DNA of 36,808 nucleotides, from assembly GCA_016202875.1 (NCBI GenBank), contig JACQNX010000007.1:1-36808 (forward strand), written 5' to 3'. Positions 1 through 8,026 of this stretch are shown in pieces. The position numbers and the translations under genes were made by a program. Position 1 is the stretch's first letter, and each line of letters begins with the position of its first letter. Source of the stretch: Candidatus Aenigmatarchaeota archaeon. Lineage in GTDB: Archaea > Aenigmatarchaeota > Aenigmatarchaeia > GW2011-AR5. The notes below the pieces were generated by a model. The model worked only from the letters and a program-made list of their open reading frames with translations, made no database searches and was not told the DNA's origin.

Positions 1-1
1 A

Positions 2-868
2 GGTTTGCAATTTCAGGGCATCATTCCTGCGATAGTAATCACATTTGGCATTGCGCTGGGATTTGGCTTGTATTTCCTGCTGCTTGCGCGCACAAGAACA
101 AAAATCAGGGCAGAGACGCGGCAGGTAGAGGGGGAGTTTGCAGAAGCATTGTTCCAATTAGGCAGCCAGGTATCTGGAGGAAGTCCGATAGAAATATCCA
201 TAGAAAGATCCATGGACAGGGTAGAAAATCTCAAGATAAAAGACCTCTTCGCAAAGGCCCTGAAAAACATGAAGATGCTGGGCCATACGTTCCAGCAGGC
301 ATTCTTTGATCCTGAATATGGAGCAATCAGATACTACCCTTCAAAAATGATCAAGTCTGTTATGAAGACAGTTGTGGAATCCACGAAAAAAGGCGTGAAC
401 ACTGCTGCACAGGCCATGCTTTCTGTTTCCCGCTATCTCAAGGGCCTGCACCAGACGCAGGAAGAAGTCAAGGAGGAGCTTAGCGATACGCTCAACTCGC
501 TGAAATTCCAGGCTTACTTCCTTTCTCCCATGATATCTGCTGTGGTAGTGACAATGGCTATAATAATTATACAGATACTGCAGCAGCTCAAGGTGCAGAC
601 TGCAAATCTTGGCACATTGGGAGACCTCGGGAACTTGTTCCGCGGCATTGCCATCACGCCCTTTGAGTTTATCCTCGTTGTAGGCATCTATCTCATAGAA
701 AGCGCCTTCATCCTAGCTATGTTCATAAACCAGATAGAGTCCGGAGACGATGACACAGGCATGAAGCAGGTTGCTGGGAATGCGCTGGTCGTGGGGTACA
801 TCGTGTTCATTATAATATTTTTCTTTACTTTCGCGCTGTTCGCGCCGCTGGTGAGACAGGTTGTGTAG
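2..868 (+). CDS. FlaJ/TadC-type platform membrane protein (type II/IV secretion F domain), 5'-truncated by window
   Basis: Inner-membrane platform protein of type IV filament machines (GspF/PilC/TadC/FlaJ); it works with a cytoplasmic ATPase to assemble pilins. The frame is open to the window edge, so the real start lies upstream. Visible in order: a TM helix (about residues 6-26), a cytoplasmic T2SF domain beginning near EFAEALFQLGSQVSGG (about 43-58), then TM helices near 170-195, 217-243 and 261-285. Archaeal FlaJ-like proteins usually carry two such domains in 500-600 aa, so this is probably the C-terminal half. The stop is followed by a terminator-like T-tract. It is the only recognisable machine component here; its ATPase is probably encoded just upstream, outside the window (inference). 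Confidence 0.85.
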   Translation, partial: GLQFQGIIPAIVITFGIALGFGLYFLLLARTRTKIRAETRQVEGEFAEALFQLGSQVSGGSPIEISIERSMDRVENLKIKDLFAKALKNMKMLGHTFQQAFFDPEYGAIRYYPSKMIKSVMKTVVESTKKGVNTAAQAMLSVSRYLKGLHQTQEEVKEELSDTLNSLKFQAYFLSPMISAVVVTMAIIIIQILQQLKVQTANLGTLGDLGNLFRGIAITPFEFILVVGIYLIESAFILAMFINQIESGDDDTGMKQVAGNALVVGYIVFIIIFFFTFALFAPLVRQVV

Positions 869-883
869 ATTTCCGGTGAGAAT

Positions 884-916
884 GAAAAATTCAATTTTCT
901 GGATTTTTTTATTTTT
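884..916 (+). terminator. T-rich terminator after platform gene
   Basis: A small inverted repeat (GAAAA at 884-888 with TTTTC at 895-899) is followed by T7 at 904-910 and T5 at 912-916. It ends the platform-gene transcript just before a separate TATA box. Archaeal termination relies mainly on T-tracts, so the hairpin may not matter. Confidence 0.45.
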
Positions 917-953
917 GATATTGAGGACAGAAAATGCATTATAATAAACAGCA

Positions 954-960
954 TTATATA
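954..960 (+). promoter_or_regulatory. TATA box (TTATATA) for the pilin-like gene run
   Basis: The element centre is 27 nt upstream of the ATG at 984, which is the expected distance from an archaeal TATA box to the transcription start. The mRNA would therefore begin at or next to the start codon (leaderless). Confidence 0.6.
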
Positions 961-983
961 GACGAATCACTCAAATATAAATC

Positions 984-1331
984 ATGAAAGGCATTACACA
1001 AGAAACAGGACTTCTCCTTGTTATAGGCATTATTATCGGTGCAGTAGTACTCTTTCTGTTTCTTGTGATTCATATAAAATTCACCTCCGAGGAAAACATA
1101 AAGACAACAACAATAACAGGACTGATACTGCCCTTTGCTCTAAGAAAAGGTTTCATGCCATCAAATATTGTGCTGAAAATAACGATGCTTATAGGAACAG
1201 CGCTTGTGTTATATGCACTGTGGGGAGTAATAGATGCTCATGGACAGAAAAATTTTGTAGCAACGCTCTTCAATATAGGCAGCATCATAGGCGGACCAAC
1301 AGTCGGGCCAGGAGGTATTTCAAATGCTTAA
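984..1331 (+). CDS. Pilin-like small membrane protein with class III signal peptide
   Basis: 115 aa. The N-terminus MKG|ITQETG followed by a long hydrophobic stretch fits the archaeal prepilin peptidase pattern (K-G, then hydrophobic and polar, with Glu at +4). There is a second hydrophobic segment around residues 66-83 and a Gly-rich tail (GGPTVGPGGISNA). It may be a pilin-like subunit or a small two-TM membrane protein. The stop overlaps the next ATG by 8 nt, so the two are probably translationally coupled. The start is fixed by a TATA box 27 nt upstream. The family is not recognised; no globular pilin head is evident. Confidence 0.75.
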   Translation: MKGITQETGLLLVIGIIIGAVVLFLFLVIHIKFTSEENIKTTTITGLILPFALRKGFMPSNIVLKITMLIGTALVLYALWGVIDAHGQKNFVATLFNIGSIIGGPTVGPGGISNA

Positions 1332-1503
1332 AACAAGAAAGGGCATTGCACTAACGACTGAAACATTAACAATAGTGGTGTTTGCAGTGATAGGTTTTGT
1401 GTTTTTCCTGCTCATCTATGTTACTGTGACATCTGATGCTCCTGGTCCTATAAACACTCTAATAAATAGAATATTGGACTCAATTCTTGGGTTTTTTGCG
1501 TGA
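1324..1503 (+). CDS. 59-aa pilin-like peptide
   Basis: A short ORF that begins inside the end of the preceding gene (8-nt overlap). It reads MLKTRKG|IALTTETL, then about 20 hydrophobic residues (TIVVFAVIGFVFFLLIYVTV), then a short tail ending ILDSILGFFA. The R-K-G motif before a hydrophobic helix is typical of archaeal class III signal peptides. The mature product would be little more than the pilin alpha-helix, as in Flp/Tad-type minimal pilins. The next gene starts 5 nt after the stop. Coding status is inferred from the overlap architecture and signal motif; no family is recognised. Confidence 0.65.
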   Translation: MLKTRKGIALTTETLTIVVFAVIGFVFFLLIYVTVTSDAPGPINTLINRILDSILGFFA

Positions 1504-1507
1504 TTGT

Positions 1508-2455
1508 ATGGATCTGGACAACACAATTATAAGGCTCATCCTTGTTGTAATTATTGTTTTTGTTATGTCGACCGCGTACTTGATCGGCTTAGAAAACGCC
1601 AGACCGCCCGCATTTCCCAAGGTCATTGTATTAACAAACATACCCGATGCAGCATCAATACGCATAGACAGACCGCAGGAAACGGAACAGGGCTGGGAAT
1701 GGCCGCACATACAAATGAGCATAGATGTCAAATATTCTACGGAACTCAAAGAGAATCTTGAAGTTGTTCCTATAATGACATTTAATGGAGAAGAGAAGAA
1801 AGCGACAGTAGTAAATGGACAACAGGAAAGTGCGACGTTTCCAATGACAAAAGAAAATCCAGAATTCTCGGGATCTATAAAGGTGGACAATATTGTTACA
1901 AAAGAGGGGCCCATATTTTGCGGAGCTCCTGTTAGTGACATACGTGATTTCAAACCGGGAACAAAATATTTATTCCAGCCGCCTGACGGCAGGCATCCAA
2001 ACTTCACACTGCAACTAATTGATATAAGCAAGGGAAAGGGAGAAAAACTATCAGAAAAGCTGCAATCAAACTGTGGGGAAACATTTGTTATTGAGTGCTA
2101 TAATAGATTGTATCTATTTGATTTATTTCAGATGGATGATGTCTGTAAAAACGGTCTTGTAGAAAGATGTGAAAAATCCATATCGCTTTGCAACAGCACT
2201 ATAACTATAACAGGCAACCGGATAGATTGCAGCAGACAGGAAGCTGATATAACAATTAATTCTGAACTACATACTTTTGACAAAGTTTTTGAAGTCGGCG
2301 AGGTTGTAGGTGTAACGTTTTTCAAAAAGAGCCCTTGTGTAGATCAGTTGGAATCTGTGAAAGAGATGAGACGCAACTGCGGGAGCGATTTTCTTGGGGG
2401 AACTTATTATTTCAAAGATGGCATCCCAAGCCGAGCAGAGAACAAGTGTAGATAG
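1508..2455 (+). CDS. Membrane-anchored extracytoplasmic protein, unknown
   Basis: 315 aa from the ATG at 1508, which has a GTGAT ribosome-binding motif at 1500-1504 overlapping the previous stop. An in-frame TTG at 1487 would lie inside the previous gene and is less likely. Residues 7-30 form one TM helix (TIIRLILVVIIVFVMSTAYLIG). The remainder is a hydrophilic domain with Cys residues concentrated in the C-terminal half (spacings such as CGETFVIEC and CEKSISLC), suggesting a disulfide-stabilised domain outside the cell. No prepilin K-G motif is visible. Function unknown; position in a pilus-like run suggests an accessory or minor subunit. Confidence 0.75.
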   Translation: MDLDNTIIRLILVVIIVFVMSTAYLIGLENARPPAFPKVIVLTNIPDAASIRIDRPQETEQGWEWPHIQMSIDVKYSTELKENLEVVPIMTFNGEEKKATVVNGQQESATFPMTKENPEFSGSIKVDNIVTKEGPIFCGAPVSDIRDFKPGTKYLFQPPDGRHPNFTLQLIDISKGKGEKLSEKLQSNCGETFVIECYNRLYLFDLFQMDDVCKNGLVERCEKSISLCNSTITITGNRIDCSRQEADITINSELHTFDKVFEVGEVVGVTFFKKSPCVDQLESVKEMRRNCGSDFLGGTYYFKDGIPSRAENKCR

Positions 2456-2477
2456 AGATGCTGTCTAGAATGATGCA

Positions 2478-2485
2478 TTTATTTA
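2478..2485 (+). promoter_or_regulatory. TATA-like box (TTTATTTA) inside the pilus-like run
   Basis: Its centre lies 25.5 nt upstream of the ATG at 2507. It suggests an internal, leaderless start for the 2507 gene and those downstream. Confidence 0.5.
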
Positions 2486-2506
2486 GCAGTTTGCATAGTT
2501 ATTAGC

Positions 2507-3367
2507 ATGGGACTTGAGATTAGCCAAGGTGCTGTTGTTTACATACTCCTCATGCTTGCAATCATATTTATTGGCGTGTACTATGTCACCGGCGGCAATT
2601 TTATACAATTCATAAAAGGCGAAAAACTCTTTTCTGCACCGAAGATTTCTATCGTAGGGTTTGCAGATCCATTTGCATCCTGTACTGGAAACAGCTACGT
2701 AGTGAGGTTTGGAGATCCAACTCAACGTGAAAGTGTATTAAGAATAACTTACAGCGATACGCGGGAGCAGGATGTTGAAATCTATCCAGTTCTGGATGTA
2801 GGCAATAATCCGCTCTTGGATGATTCTGAAAATACCATAAAATGTACATTTGACGAGACTTCTGGATACAGCTGCGACAAAAAAGCACTTGTGTTTACAC
2901 TGACGCCGCAAAAAATACAGACATCCAAAACCCTTAACAACAAGAACACCTTTGTACAACTCTACTTTTTCAAAAAGACTTTTGGCATTCGTCAATATCT
3001 GAGTGGGCGAAGCACGAATGACAGGACTACCAGCAACCTGCTCATGACATACAATGATTACTATGTGTTCAACCAAGAGGTGAGATTCAGTGACAAGAGT
3101 TATTACGATACAACGTGCCTGCAGGCGACTTTTTCAGAATTCTGCAAAACTCTGGATAAGTACGATTGCACAAGTAACAGATACAATGAGTACTGTTACC
3201 TCTTTGTTGTTGATGGAGGCGAGCCTGTGTGCAAGTCATGCCCCAGCGAATCAGACTTTTCAAGCTGTGAGAACTATGATAAATATGCATGCACGTCATG
3301 CAAGATTCTGCGTGAAAGATGTACATTACAGTCGGGCACAGGCGGATCTTTCTGCAGAACTCCTTGA
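2507..3367 (+). CDS. Cys-rich membrane-anchored protein of pilus-like locus
   Basis: 286 aa. N-terminal helix at about residues 8-27 (GAVVYILLMLAIIFIGVYYV) and an extracytoplasmic region. Residues about 80-150 look beta-rich. The last about 90 residues are very Cys-rich, with pairs such as CKSC and CTSC, suggesting a disulfide-knotted tail. No known family recognised. A TATA-like element 25.5 nt upstream supports the ATG. The stop is followed by a GAGGG ribosome-binding motif for the next small gene. Probably an exported structural or adhesive component (inference). Confidence 0.75.
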   Translation: MGLEISQGAVVYILLMLAIIFIGVYYVTGGNFIQFIKGEKLFSAPKISIVGFADPFASCTGNSYVVRFGDPTQRESVLRITYSDTREQDVEIYPVLDVGNNPLLDDSENTIKCTFDETSGYSCDKKALVFTLTPQKIQTSKTLNNKNTFVQLYFFKKTFGIRQYLSGRSTNDRTTSNLLMTYNDYYVFNQEVRFSDKSYYDTTCLQATFSEFCKTLDKYDCTSNRYNEYCYLFVVDGGEPVCKSCPSESDFSSCENYDKYACTSCKILRERCTLQSGTGGSFCRTP

Positions 3368-3378
3368 GGGAAGTAACT

Positions 3379-3513
3379 ATGGTAGCGCTCAACGTAACGG
3401 CTATGCTTGTATTGATGGTGGTGATTGCTTTGATTTTTTTTATATATTTAGGAGTGGTTGACAACAGTTTTTATTTGATGCTAAAATCATTTTTTGGGTA
3501 TACTGGTGGGTAA
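3379..3513 (+). CDS. 44-aa single-TM peptide
   Basis: The ATG at 3379 has GAGGGA at 3366-3371, 7 nt upstream. An in-frame TTG at 3364 overlapping the previous stop is an alternative. The peptide is nearly all one helix (VTAMLVLMVVIALIFFIYLG) with a short tail ending FFGYTGG. Together with the 39-aa ORF that starts 2 nt after its stop it forms a pair of micro-membrane proteins. Function unknown; tight packing between larger genes supports coding. Confidence 0.55.
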   Translation: MVALNVTAMLVLMVVIALIFFIYLGVVDNSFYLMLKSFFGYTGG

Positions 3514-3514
3514 G

Positions 3515-3634
3515 ATGAGGATAGAATACATCATAGTGAGCTTTGTGATCCTTCTCATTATACTGCTCATTGCGCTGGCCATGCTGGGCGGCGCGAAAGA
3601 GGGCCTCACCTTTATACTCAAATGGTTCCAGTGA
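3515..3634 (+). CDS. 39-aa single-TM peptide
   Basis: ATG at 3515, one base after the preceding stop. The sequence MRIEYIIVSFVILLIILL and following residues form one hydrophobic helix of about 20 residues with a short amphipathic tail ending LKWFQ. Its stop at 3632-3634 lies within the ribosome-binding motif (GTGAT) for the next ATG at 3639, so coupling is likely. Too short for domain assignment. It could be a minimal Flp-like pilin core, but the K-G cleavage motif is missing. Confidence 0.55.
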   Translation: MRIEYIIVSFVILLIILLIALAMLGGAKEGLTFILKWFQ

Positions 3635-3638
3635 TTGC

Positions 3639-5366
3639 ATGCAGACAATAGAAGAGCTTACTCTTACAGCATTAAGCCTGGTGTTTCTACTACTCGGCGT
3701 TGTGCTTATTGCAAGCATAGTGTTCACGGCATTTAATCCATATGAACAGGTAGCAATAGCAAACACGAGGAAAATGGCTGCAATCATGAATCAGGCATGC
3801 GTTGCAGGCGAAGGAAGCGCTGCAATAGAATTTGACTTTGATCTGCAGCAGAATGTGCCCATAGGATCAAATTTCCTCACAGTCCTGCCCAAGTGGCTGA
3901 TGAGAAACTATGGAGACCCCAATTTTGTGATGTACTATGAATCTTTTCCTCCAGGAGAGGGGATCGGATGGGAAACATATCACCAATTTGACCACAGGCT
4001 CTATATAATTCTTGACAACAGCTTTGATGGCAAGGGAATAGATAGCGAGGTAGATCCATATGTAATGAGAAGGATAGACGAATTCCAAAGACAAAATCCT
4101 GATAAAATTCTCGAAGGTACCGTAGTTGCTAACATAATGCTTAATGACCTATATAAAGGCATAACAACAGAAAAAAAAGACAAAAGCAAAGAGCAGGCAG
4201 AATCTGTTCTGGGGAAGAAAAAAACCATTGAACCTGGTGGAGGCGGTACGGGAGGCGGAGGAGCTTCTGGCGAGCTGTCACCGGAGAAACTATTTTTTGG
4301 TTTTGGTGTTTGGGACAGCAGAAAAAACATCAAAGAAGGCACAACAGAGCGAGAAGACTTTTTATACCAAGAAGATTTTTTCCATTTCAAGAACTACAGA
4401 GGCCTGACGAGTGTGGAAAAAACTTTGATAAAATATGAGTCGTGCGGCCCTAATTCTCTGTGTCTAAAGACAAGGAGTGGCGTATATAGGTTTCCGCTCA
4501 ATAACTGTGCAGGCAAAATAAAAACAGCGCAGCTTGTATATGATGTGAGAAACAGAAAAACTGTTTATGGAGGTGTTATTGCTGCTGCTGTTGTCATTGG
4601 ACTTGCTGGACCAGAGATTGCTGCAGTAGGGAGCAGCATATCGGGTTTCCTCTCCAAATTAGGAAGTGTTTTCAGAATCATACCAGGTAGTGGGGCGCTC
4701 ATCACAGTAGGCAAAGTATCGTTTGTTGTAGATGTTGCATACAAAGGTGCTGAATGGTTTGCAGTGGCAATGCTTGGGTTGAAGACAGGAAATTTGGCAC
4801 TTGCCAGTCCATGTCACATAGATAGCGCACAGGTCTATATTTCATCCTGCACAATTGCTGATATTCCTAACTCTCTTAACTACAAACCGTGCGCAAGCTA
4901 CATAAAGTATCCTATTTTCAATGTCAACAAGGAGACAAAAAAACTTTCAATTGTAAAGAAAGATGGAAATATTATTTACCATTATGAATGCGCAGACAAA
5001 CTTGAGACAAAACCCGACAGAAAATCTATAAATAATGTAGTCAGCAGCGACCCTAACAGCTACAAGAATATAGTCCCAGAAGAAAATAAAGATGGTGCAT
5101 GCCTGCAGGTGAGAATCTTTGAAAGGCCAGAAGGCTTCTGCTGGACGCCTGATCCATCCACAACCGACTTTAATTTGGACAATGACGACACAAAAGGATT
5201 TGCAGACGTGATTAAGTTTACCCCTGTAAGGAATGCAGTTGAATATGTTCCATCCACACAGGACATCTCTCTAAGGCCTACAAGAAGTGAAGATTTGGAA
5301 GGTTTCATGAGCAAGGTTGGGAAAACATTTGGGTGGGGCTGGCCTTTTGCAAATGTAAGACGGTGA
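3639..5366 (+). CDS. Large membrane-anchored extracytoplasmic protein, unknown
   Basis: 575 aa. The ATG at 3639 has a GTGAT motif 3 nt upstream; the frame is open further upstream but only through the 39-aa gene. A TM helix spans about residues 8-30. The first domain (about 35-195) ends in a Gly-rich flexible linker (about 199-211). A second domain contains a long hydrophobic stretch (about 309-390; Ala/Gly/Val-rich, possibly membrane-inserting or a buried core). The C-terminus has scattered Cys residues. The stop overlaps the next ATG as TGATG. No family recognised. Candidate tip, pore or scaffold component of the locus (inference). Confidence 0.75.
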   Translation: MQTIEELTLTALSLVFLLLGVVLIASIVFTAFNPYEQVAIANTRKMAAIMNQACVAGEGSAAIEFDFDLQQNVPIGSNFLTVLPKWLMRNYGDPNFVMYYESFPPGEGIGWETYHQFDHRLYIILDNSFDGKGIDSEVDPYVMRRIDEFQRQNPDKILEGTVVANIMLNDLYKGITTEKKDKSKEQAESVLGKKKTIEPGGGGTGGGGASGELSPEKLFFGFGVWDSRKNIKEGTTEREDFLYQEDFFHFKNYRGLTSVEKTLIKYESCGPNSLCLKTRSGVYRFPLNNCAGKIKTAQLVYDVRNRKTVYGGVIAAAVVIGLAGPEIAAVGSSISGFLSKLGSVFRIIPGSGALITVGKVSFVVDVAYKGAEWFAVAMLGLKTGNLALASPCHIDSAQVYISSCTIADIPNSLNYKPCASYIKYPIFNVNKETKKLSIVKKDGNIIYHYECADKLETKPDRKSINNVVSSDPNSYKNIVPEENKDGACLQVRIFERPEGFCWTPDPSTTDFNLDNDDTKGFADVIKFTPVRNAVEYVPSTQDISLRPTRSEDLEGFMSKVGKTFGWGWPFANVRR

Positions 5367-5801
5367 TGAATATTTTTCGCTGGTAGAAAATCAAAAGGTA
5401 TTGAGCCGCTTCAGTGGACATTTATCAGCATTTTAATAGCACTGCTTTTCATATCGTTTGCTGTGAGCCCTTTGCAGAAATCTGTTGAAGAGGCTGCAAG
5501 GAACAACGAGAAGCTTATTGTGCAGGAACTTGTTACTGCTATAAATCTTGCGCAATCTTCTTACGGCAAGACAGAATACAAGTCTTTTGTCCCTGCGCGT
5601 GGTAGAGACAAATGCACCATTGAGCTCAAAGATGGCATAGTAAAGGTCATTTTCATAGACAGCACTACGAAGAATACTGTATTTGCACACTATCTCTTAA
5701 CTAAAACACCTGTTGAGATAGCAGATAAGAAGACAGAAGTTGATTGCCGTACAGGTTTCATAAAAATTGAGAAAAGAGGAGGACAGGTGATTGTGGGGTG
5801 A
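5366..5801 (+). CDS. Pilin-like protein with apparent frameshift near its start
   Basis: The ATG at 5366 overlaps the previous stop (TGATG) but its own frame closes after six codons. The long coding frame begins just after it, reading AGRKSKG|IEPLQW, then a hydrophobic helix, then about 110 aa ending near 5801. One extra T in the T5 run at 5373-5377 would join ATG to this frame and give a normal class III signal peptide (K-S-K-G before the helix) and a protein of about 144 aa. Otherwise translation must start at an unusual codon, or at GTG 5463, which would lose the membrane helix. The soluble part has two Cys residues. Function unknown; minor pilin-like. Confidence 0.6.
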
Positions 5802-5807
5802 TGGCCA

Positions 5808-6779
5808 TTGAAACTTGATCCTAATGCCGTATTTCTTGCAATATTGCGATATCTACCTGCAATAGTTACCATAGTTGTAGCTGTTGTTTTCATCTATTCT
5901 TTTAGGGTTGTGATAATAACAGGAGAAATTGAAAGAACAAATATAGAAACTGCAGAAAATATTTTTTCTTCCGAGCTGACATATGACAGGGCTGTGTTTG
6001 ATGCAAAAGAAATAGAGAACATGATACAGAAAGCTAACACAGACTTTTATGGTGAAGCTAAGATAAAACAAGAGGGATTGGTAGAGCCAGAACCAAATAT
6101 AGAGCCCGAATGGATAGCGCGGCACTGCCGGATTGCATACAGAGCAGAAATAGAGGACTTGACCACTAAAAAGAAATGGGCATTCGGCTATGTTCCTGAT
6201 TATAGTGAAGCGTATCTGGAATCCAGGCTTATTTATCCTTCTTCCATTCTTCTGCAATCAGAAAAAGGAAGGGGTTATGAAGATGTACATGCTGCACAGC
6301 TTACCTTGACAACAAGGGAAACGTGGCTCAGCAGAATAGGCTGCATGATCGAAGAAGCGTATGAGTTTAGAGAGCCGCGCATAACAGAGGTGCCGTGCCT
6401 ATATGAATCGCGCACAGGCGCTACTGATGCCAGTGGCGTAGCTAGGCCTGGAAAAGCTTTATGTCTTATGGAGATCAGGAAATCCGATGCCAATGGCAAA
6501 CATGTGTGTATTCACAAGCCATCCTTCATATACTCAGGATTTAATGAGGTTGCCGAATGCAGGTACTTTCCCAAAAATATTAATCTTGTTGATTCTTCTT
6601 GGTTTTACGATAAAGACGGTTCAACCAAAAAACTCACTGTTTACCCTGTTGAAGAAACTGTTGGTCAGCTCAATGAGAAGGAATTAAGGGAAAAATGCGA
6701 GTCTTTGGATATAAAATACAAAGCAACTCCGCCTCCTGAAGTAAAAGACGTGAACTCGGTGATACTATGCATAAGATGA
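5808..6779 (+). CDS. Membrane-anchored protein of pilus-like locus, unknown
   Basis: 323 aa. The TTG start at 5808 is supported by GGGGTGAT at 5795-5802, five bases upstream, which matches the archaeal anti-Shine-Dalgarno well. An ATG at 5801 is out of frame and closes quickly. N-terminal TM helix at about 15-35 (LPAIVTIVVAVVFIYSF), then an extracytoplasmic domain with several Cys (ARHCRIAYR, IGCMIEE, VPCLYE, AECRYF). The stop overlaps the next gene as ATGA. No family recognised. Sits between pilin-like genes and the hydrolase, so probably part of the same exported complex. Confidence 0.75.
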   Translation: MKLDPNAVFLAILRYLPAIVTIVVAVVFIYSFRVVIITGEIERTNIETAENIFSSELTYDRAVFDAKEIENMIQKANTDFYGEAKIKQEGLVEPEPNIEPEWIARHCRIAYRAEIEDLTTKKKWAFGYVPDYSEAYLESRLIYPSSILLQSEKGRGYEDVHAAQLTLTTRETWLSRIGCMIEEAYEFREPRITEVPCLYESRTGATDASGVARPGKALCLMEIRKSDANGKHVCIHKPSFIYSGFNEVAECRYFPKNINLVDSSWFYDKDGSTKKLTVYPVEETVGQLNEKELREKCESLDIKYKATPPPEVKDVNSVILCIR

Positions 6780-8026
6780 AAGGAATGTCAATAAGCGATA
6801 TTATAACCACAGCTCTGCTGCTTGCTATAATAAGCATAATTATCTCTGTTATGCTCTTGGTAAATGTTGTAAATCAATTTTCCTCAGAGCCTGCGGGGTA
6901 TGTAATAGCCTTTGTAAAATACCTTAATGATCCATTTCAGATACTGGAGGCGCTATCACATAAAAATGCAGCAGATAGACAGGTTTTTGAAAAGTCGCTG
7001 GAATCTATTGTAACAGATTCACTGGAAATGGCAAAATCTACTGACCTCCAAACGAGAATAAATGAGTTTATTAAAAATTACAAACTCTCTGTGCTCATTG
7101 TGGAATTAAAAGGGAAAAAAACACTTTTCAAAATATCAAACATAGAGGGTGAAGATATAGAGGCTGTGCGCTGTGGTGATGGTGGCTTTTGTACAGACAA
7201 AGTACAGACAGCAGCAGGAGATTGCCAAGTGGGGAAGGTAAAAATTGATGATGGTGGCGCATGCAAGCCGAACCAGATATGCTGTCAGCTGAATCCGGAA
7301 AAATATGCACAGCAGAAAGAAAGCGAGATATTTAATTCTGGGAACAAACTTAAGGCAGAAAAATTTGATATAGTTTCCTGCGGTCGCAACAATGTAGGCA
7401 TCTGTAATCCGCCTGAATCTAGATTTGATGAGGAAACAGGAAGAATAGACAATTTCCCTTACTGCGGCAATGGTTTTGTGCAAATTGAGGATATAGGAGA
7501 GGCGTGCAAAAAGGCAAACAGTCAAACTCCTATTTGCTGTGCCTTGGCTGAAAGCATTGTATTAGAGAAAGCACGGATCACATCAAGGGCCGAAGTGCCC
7601 TTTCTCTACAAGGGCAAGATTTTGTTCGAGCAAAAAGAATATCAATGCCAGGACAGCAGGACAGAAATCTGCAATGGGGAGTACGCGAGAGGGCTTTGTC
7701 CTGGTCCTGATTATGTAAAGTGTTGCATAACTGATGCAATAAGATGCAAGCGTCCTGATACGAACTATTTCTGTCGCGACAGTGATCATTGCCCTGTAAA
7801 TGGCGGAGACATTATTATAAAGGACAACCAATGTCCTGATCCGGATAAACCTGGACAACAAAGCAATTATGAATGTTGCACAATAGACAAGCCTTACAAT
7901 GAAAATGAAGAGGGCAATAATGCCGGAAAGGTTGCATTCTCTGGCAAGTACGGATCTTGCTATTTAACGGGAATAACGTATACAGATGAGCCTCTTGTCG
8001 GAAAACTGGAGGTTTCAAGCGGATGA
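6767..8026 (+). CDS. Pilin-like N-terminus with four tandem CC-ending Cys modules
   Basis: 419 aa from ATG 6767; the ATG at 6776 (ATGA overlap with the previous stop) is an equally good start and gives MKG|MSISDII, a class III signal motif. TM helix at about 13-35, a helical linker to about 110, then four Cys modules each closed by a CC pair: C136-CC173, C205-CC258, C294-CC320 and C327-CC371. Each has two to four further Cys before the CC. This resembles tandem disulfide-knotted adhesive or carbohydrate-binding modules but matches no family I can name. The stop overlaps the hydrolase start as ATGA, so the two are tightly coupled and probably act together. Confidence 0.8.
   Translation: MHKMKGMSISDIITTALLLAIISIIISVMLLVNVVNQFSSEPAGYVIAFVKYLNDPFQILEALSHKNAADRQVFEKSLESIVTDSLEMAKSTDLQTRINEFIKNYKLSVLIVELKGKKTLFKISNIEGEDIEAVRCGDGGFCTDKVQTAAGDCQVGKVKIDDGGACKPNQICCQLNPEKYAQQKESEIFNSGNKLKAEKFDIVSCGRNNVGICNPPESRFDEETGRIDNFPYCGNGFVQIEDIGEACKKANSQTPICCALAESIVLEKARITSRAEVPFLYKGKILFEQKEYQCQDSRTEICNGEYARGLCPGPDYVKCCITDAIRCKRPDTNYFCRDSDHCPVNGGDIIIKDNQCPDPDKPGQQSNYECCTIDKPYNENEEGNNAGKVAFSGKYGSCYLTGITYTDEPLVGKLEVSSG

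Noticed and set aside
1487..1507. TTG start for the 1508 gene
   Set aside because: It lies inside the preceding 59-aa gene and lacks a ribosome-binding site, while ATG 1508 has one overlapping the previous stop.
4001..4390. Minus-strand ORF opposite the 575-aa gene
   Set aside because: Antisense low-complexity Ser/Pro reading of the Gly-rich linker region; no promoter or ribosome-binding motif.
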